From Coniferiporia sulphurascens (taxonomy: Eukaryota > Basidiomycota > Agaricomycetes > Hymenochaetales > Hymenochaetaceae), in NCBI GenBank assembly GCA_002794785.1, contig NBBA01000025.1, positions 186,001-250,000 on the forward strand: DNA of 64,000 nt. Reading direction: 5' to 3'. The notes under the pieces were generated by a model. The model saw nothing but the letters and a program-made list of their open reading frames with translations. It did not search any database and was not told where the DNA came from. Of the stretch, positions 59,869 to 64,000 are shown piece after piece. Position 1 is the stretch's first letter; every line of letters starts with the position of its first letter. A program made the translations under genes and the position numbers.

Positions 59869-60523
59869 GAAGGAAGTGGCGACTCACACCCTATGTGAGT
59901 GCTGGTCCCTACAGCTGGCCCGCCCCCTCGCCTCAACTGCAGACAAGTACCTTGCAGTCACCGGCCCACCAACCCACCGACCTCAGAAGATCCTCACTGT
60001 TTCAGTTGACCATCCTCACTCTGAGCTCACTGCAGTGGTGCAGGTCCTCTGTCATGCCGGTCCCTACAGGGGCTACTGGCTGAGCTTCGACTCAGCCTAC
60101 TGACACAGACATGGCCTAATCTCACATTGCAGGTGGCACAACCACCCACCCTGGCCAGCGCAGTCAACCTCCCATGTCCTCGGTGGCTGTGAAACCTTCC
60201 AGCCTTGGATATGCCACGTCTGGCCCAAGAGCGACCTCCTCCCTGTCCACCACTCCGAGTGGGTGGACGAAAACCACCTCCTGGTCTTAAGGCGCTGGCT
60301 CTGCCTGACAGGCCACCTCAACCATATGTCCAACTGCACTGCAGGGGCTATTCGCCTTGCCTTTGCGGCCATGGAACTGGATGGACTCCTGACCGATAAT
60401 GACCTCAACTTGGACACCCTCCAGGGCTATGTGTGCAGGTTGCTTGGATCCAGGACTCAGGACATGGACCCGGCCCTTTTGGAGCTCTCAGGTATGCTGC
60501 CACCATTTCCCTCTGACTCTTGA
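59869..60523 (+). pseudogene. LINE-C ORF2 C-terminus (C-1)
   Basis: Starts in the RNase H tail (ISTLKEVATHTLCECW, LARPLASTADKYLAV), TGA at 60101 at a CGA/CGG-type site, then CRWHNHPPW...HVLGGC to the stop at 60521-60523. 3' UTR and A/T tail follow to 60861, with the LINE-C hairpin GCCTCC-CACA-GGAGGC near 60704. Confidence 0.85.
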
Positions 60524-60861
60524 CTGCCCTTTGGATTCCACATCGGTTTCCTCTATGGCACTTGCAGCCGCTCCTTTCCACTTCTAAGGGACTCCTCTTT
60601 CCTGATCTCGCTCTCTGCCTGGTTTGGCTTTTCATAGTCACGATATGTATGCCTCCTTCTTTTTCCCTCTATTTATCCCTAATAGGGTGCGTAAGTACAC
60701 TAGGCCTCCCACAGGAGGCACACGCCCTGCCCAGTTTCACTCAATGAGCGATGATGGGTGCCTCAGTAGTTAGGTAGTTTACAGGTGGCCCCTTTGGGGC
60801 TGCAGGTGTATTGTGTAGCTCAGTAGGAATAATAAATTTAAAAAAATTTAAAATTTAAAAA

Positions 60862-62382
60862 ACCTTTTACAGATTGCGGAGCATGCCCACTTGGAGGGCC
60901 TCGTCTGTTCGGTCCTAGTGGTCGCATTCAGGGTTTTTTCGACTTGGTGCACCCCCAACTCCTCCACCGACAACTGTTGGACCTCGGTTGTGCACCAGAC
61001 ATGGCCAACTGGTGTTTGTCCTTCATGACAGACCGGCAGGTTGCCATTGCTTTCGATGGCACAACCCTCCCTACCGCCCCTAAACCCAACTTTGGCACCC
61101 CCCAGGGATCGCCCATCTCCCCCATCCTGTCAACTATATTGGCAGGAGTGGTCCTCCAGCACTTTCACCAAGCCGGCACCACTGCCCTGGCATATGTTGA
61201 TGACCACTTACTCATATGTGTAGGTCCCTCCATGGCATCCAACTGCCACACCCTCACCCACACCTACCAACAACTCGACACCCTCTTTGACACCATCAGT
61301 CTCAACATTGAAGCCACCAAGACCGAGTGCCTCCACTTTCACCCCCCATGACAATGAACCGGCTACGACAGCTGGGACACTGCCAGCGTCCAGGTCGACA
61401 ACAACACCCTGATCTGCCCCTCTATCCCACTGCGATGGCTGGGGATATGGTGGGACCCAGGCCTTTCCTTCAAGCCCCATGTTGAGCACATGCACTCCAA
61501 GGGGCTCTCCACCCTCGCCACCCTCCACATCCTGGGCAACACCCAATGCGGCATTTCTGCCCTCCTCCTCCGCCACCTGTACACCTCCTGCGTCCGCTCC
61601 ATCTTGTCATGGGGGGCACCAGTTTGGTACCATGGCCGCCACCAAAAAACCCTGGTAAACCACCTCCAGGCCATGCAAAACACGGCCTGCTGCTGGATTC
61701 TGGGCGTCTTCAAAGGCACCTCCCCCCATTCCACTAATTTTCTCTGTTCCATTCCCTCTCTTTCTTTCTACTTTGAATATATAAAGACTACCCATTCCCT
61801 GCACCTATGGCACACCCCTCACTCTATTGGCTGTAAATTATTTAAAAACATAGCTAACAGACCTTTCTCCCTTTCTTTGCAGGTCCAAGCCCCCCGGGTT
61901 CAACAAGTCCCTGCATACATGCATCCCCCATGGATGGACCCCCTGGCCTTCACATACAGCCGAGTCCACTTCACCACCCCTGTCACCCTGGTCAGCGCCA
62001 ACACTTGCAAACAATTTGTGAGCACTGCACGGGCCCTAGGCTCCACCCCCCACATGCAGGTTTTCACAGATGGCTCCCGCATTGACGACAAGTCGGGGTC
62101 AGCCATCTGTGCCATGCTAGGCCACACCTGTCTCTGGTCATGCCGACTGGAGTCCCCCACCTGTGCAACAGCTATGGACGCCAAGGAGTTCTCCCTTGCA
62201 ACAGCCCCTGGCTGGGTAGCACGCCACCTCCCAGCACAACTGTGTGTTGCATCAGATATCTTCTTTCTATCTGATTCACTGACTGCACTCCACCTCTTCC
62301 ACACATGGGCTGCCACTCCTGGTGCCCACATCCTCCATGTTTGGAAAGTGGGTGTGGAGACTCTGCTGGACTCGTATCCCCA
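60862..62382 (+). pseudogene. LINE-A ORF2 of L5, RT and RNase H
   Basis: Continues L5 after C-1: LLQIAEHAHLEGLVC, a one-base loss near 60920, RT with AYVDDHLL near 61192, TGA at 61349 and 61355, then one frame through RT thumb and RNase H (FTDGSRIDDKSGSAIC, LSDSLTALHLF) to LLDSYP, where B-4 inserted. Confidence 0.87.
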
Positions 62383-62776
62383 CCCTGTACCCAGGACTCG
62401 GACCCGGCTCTCTTGGAGCTTTCAGGTGCACTCCTGCCCTTCCTCTCTGACCTGTGACCGCCTTTCAGACTCCTTATTGTATGTCTCGGCCGGTGCTCTC
62501 ACCCTCCCTTTCTCCATTCTAAGCTACCTCTTTTGCCTGCCCTTGTCCATTTGGTATCATCATAGCGATATGTATTCCTCCCTCCTCTTTGTCGTGTACT
62601 AATAGGGGCCCTCCACACCTTGGCACCCTTCAGGGAGCAGGGCCCCTGCCCAGTTTCGTGCACTGCGTGATGACAGGCGCCTCTGTTGTTATGTAGTTAG
62701 GGCCCCCCCTTCAGGGGGGCAGCTTGTAATTATGTAATACTGCAGGAATAATAATAAAAAATAAATAAATAAAAAA
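62383..62776 (+). mobile_element. LINE-B copy B-4, 394-bp 5'-truncated tail
   Basis: Only the last ORF2 codons, 3' UTR and tail of LINE-B. Duplication GACTC(G/A)TATCCCCA at 62369-62382 and 62777-62790 in L5 RNase H. The hairpin TCGTGC-ACT-GCGTGA keeps its stem by two G-U pairs. Confidence 0.9.
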
Positions 62777-63568
62777 GACTCATATCCCCAGCTCACTGTT
62801 CACTTTGTGTGGTGCCCCAGACACTCGGACATCCCCAGCAATGAATGGGCTGACACGGAAGCAAAACTGGCTACCGAGCTCCCTCCATCCGATCTCAAGC
62901 CCTCCACCTCCACACTAAAAGAAGTCGCCATCCACACCCTCATGGACTGGTGGACCCTCTCGCTCGCATGCCCACTTGCCTCCACTGCTGACAAATACTT
63001 GGTGGTACATGGCCTCCCTTCCCGCCGACCTCAAAAGCTACTCATGCATTCAGTTGACCATCTATGCAGTGAGCTGTCTGCAGTCGCTCAGGTCCTCTGT
63101 CATGCCGGTCCCTACAGGGGCTACTGGTTGAGTTTGGACTCAGCCTACTGGCGCCAGCACGGCCTGATCTCGCACTGCAGGTGGCACAACCACCCCCCAT
63201 GGCCAGCACAGTCAACTGCCCACATTCTAGGCGGCTGCAGCACCTTCCACCTGTGGATATGACATGTATGGCCACCTCGGGACCCTCTCCCAGTCCACCA
63301 TTTGGAGTGGGCTGACGAAAACCGCCTCCCGGTTCTGCACCATTGGCTTAAACTAACGGGGCATTTGAACCGCCTTTCGGACAGGACCATGGGTACCATC
63401 TGGCTGGCCTTTGCTGCGATGGACCTTGACAGCCACCCAACCGACAAGGACATGGACTTGGATCTCCTACGGGATTACATGCATTGTATGCTTGGACCAC
63501 GAACCCAGGACTCGGACCCAGCCCTTTTGGAGCTATCAGGTATGCTCCCTCCCTTTCCTCTTGATTAG
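62777..63568 (+). pseudogene. LINE-A ORF2 of L5, C-terminal part
   Basis: Resumes at DSYPQLTVHFVW, then the RNase H end, HGLISHCRWHNHPPW...HILGGC, TGA at 63260 (WI-stop, shared with L3, L4 and L6) and stop TAG 63566-63568. Confidence 0.87.
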
Positions 63569-63890
63569 CATCTGCCTTTCGAATTCCCCTGAATACGTCT
63601 TGGCCGGTGCTCTCGCCCTCCCTTTCTATTTCTAAGCTTCTTACTTTAACCTGCCCTTAGCCACTTGGTTGGTTCATAGCGATATGTATCCCTCCTTCTC
63701 GTTTTCCCCTTACTAAATAGGGGCTCTTCACACTTTGGCTCCCTTCATGGAGCAGAGCCCCCGCCCAGTTTTGTGTGATGTGCAATGATGGGCACCTCTG
63801 TTGTTATGTAGTTAGGGCCCCCCCTTTGGGGGGGCAGCTTGTAATTATGTAATACTGCAGGAATAATAAAAAATAATAAAAAATAAAAAA
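63569..63890 (+). other. 3' UTR and tail of L5
   Basis: Carries the outer stem (GGGGCTCT near 63719), TTGTGT-GAT-GTGCAA kept by G-U pairs, the C/G stem near 63818-63837 and the A/T tail before the copia duplication. Confidence 0.8.
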
Positions 63891-64000
63891 GGGAGGTGAG
63901 TACATTCCTAAGAAGTGGGATCAACATTGCGTGAATAAGGGTATACAGTGACAGCACACTATTACTGGGGAACCCCATCAGAATGGAGTTGCAGAGCGTG
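63891..64000 (+). pseudogene. Ty1/copia integrase fragment, right half
   Basis: Reads GGEYIPKKWDQHCVNKGIQ, one TGA near 63959, then QHTITGEPHQNGVAER, the end of the copia integrase core around the PQQNGVAER motif. Direct continuation of 37331-37471 after removal of L5. Confidence 0.85.

Larger units (their letters stand above)
43427..60861 (+). mobile_element. Chimeric LINE C-1: unknown 5' segment joined to a LINE-C 3' end
   Basis: Insertion in L5 with duplication ACCT(C/T)TTACAGATT at 43413-43426 and 60862-60875. Without L6 (44711-59868) it is about 2.27 kb: 1.28 kb of non-LINE sequence (43427-44710) followed directly by LINE-C RNase H end, 3' UTR and A/T tail (59869-60861). The first bases (CATCTCTTCTTG...ACCACCACCATC) resemble the LINE-A 5' end. 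Confidence 0.75.
37472..63890 (+). mobile_element. LINE-A copy L5, full length, split by three later LINE insertions
   Basis: Pieces 37472-38003, 40158-43426, 60862-62382 and 62791-63890 together make about 6.4 kb from the ATCCTTCTTGACC start to the tail. The duplication GGGAGG(C/T)(A/G)AGTAC lies at 37459-37471 and 63891-63903 within copia integrase. Insertions: C-2 (38004-40142), C-1 with everything inside it (43427-60861) and B-4 (62383-62776), each with a readable 14-15 bp duplication. Confidence 0.9.

Overview
The window is transposon-dense eukaryotic DNA, most likely from a basidiomycete fungus (Agaricomycete-like). The reasons are Tad1/L1-like LINEs with ORF1 zinc knuckles and a C-terminal RNase H, a chromodomain Ty3 element, Ty1/copia remnants, and a ubiquitin gene fragment with a 52-nt GT-AG intron and a CTGAC branch motif. 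I found no intact host gene, rRNA, tRNA or CRISPR array. Nearly every base belongs to a transposon, mostly nested in another transposon.

Layout. 1-13615: three tandem LINE-A copies (L1, L2, L3), with two solo Ty3 LTRs inside L3. 13616-17331: fragments of related LINE subfamilies (B-1 minus, D plus, B-2 minus). 17332-24488: a Ty1/copia pol on the minus strand, split by a 4985-bp terminal-inverted-repeat transposon (19145-24129) carrying pieces of a ubiquitin gene and a ribosomal protein L3 gene. 24489-30895: full-length LINE-A copy L4. 30896-37330: LINE-B copy B-3, broken by an AT-rich LTR-like island holding an intact 216-codon ORF of unknown family. 37331-64000: a copia integrase gene split by LINE-A copy L5 (37472-63890), which itself holds LINE C-2, LINE B-4 and a chimeric LINE C-1. 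C-1 holds minus-strand LINE-A copy L6, L6 holds an 8.2-kb Ty3/chromovirus element (G, 45208-53435) and a solo LTR, and G holds another solo LTR. The nest is six layers deep, and target-site duplications (TSDs) can be read at most boundaries. Stripped of insertions, L4, L5 and L6 are 6407, about 6408 and about 6344 bp, each with a 57-nt 5' UTR, which defines the full-length element.

How the parts work. LINE ORF1 (nucleic-acid-binding, Gag-like) ends in a TGA that overlaps the ORF2 start as ATGA. ORF2 carries an APE-type endonuclease, a YVDD reverse transcriptase, an RNase H and a terminal zinc-binding motif. The LINE 3' UTRs share a set of RNA hairpins that covary between subfamilies. Element G encodes Gag, a Pol with chromodomain, and an extra ORF3 with two CCHC knuckles downstream of pol. 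Its primer-binding site is an 11-nt perfect complement of the predicted mRNA 5' end, as in Tf1-type self-priming.

Decay. Premature stops are almost all TGA at positions where sister copies or family consensus have arginine CGA, and about 30 of about 33 differences between the two LTRs of G are CpG transitions. This points to cytosine methylation and deamination rather than loss by random mutation. All alignments here were done by eye.
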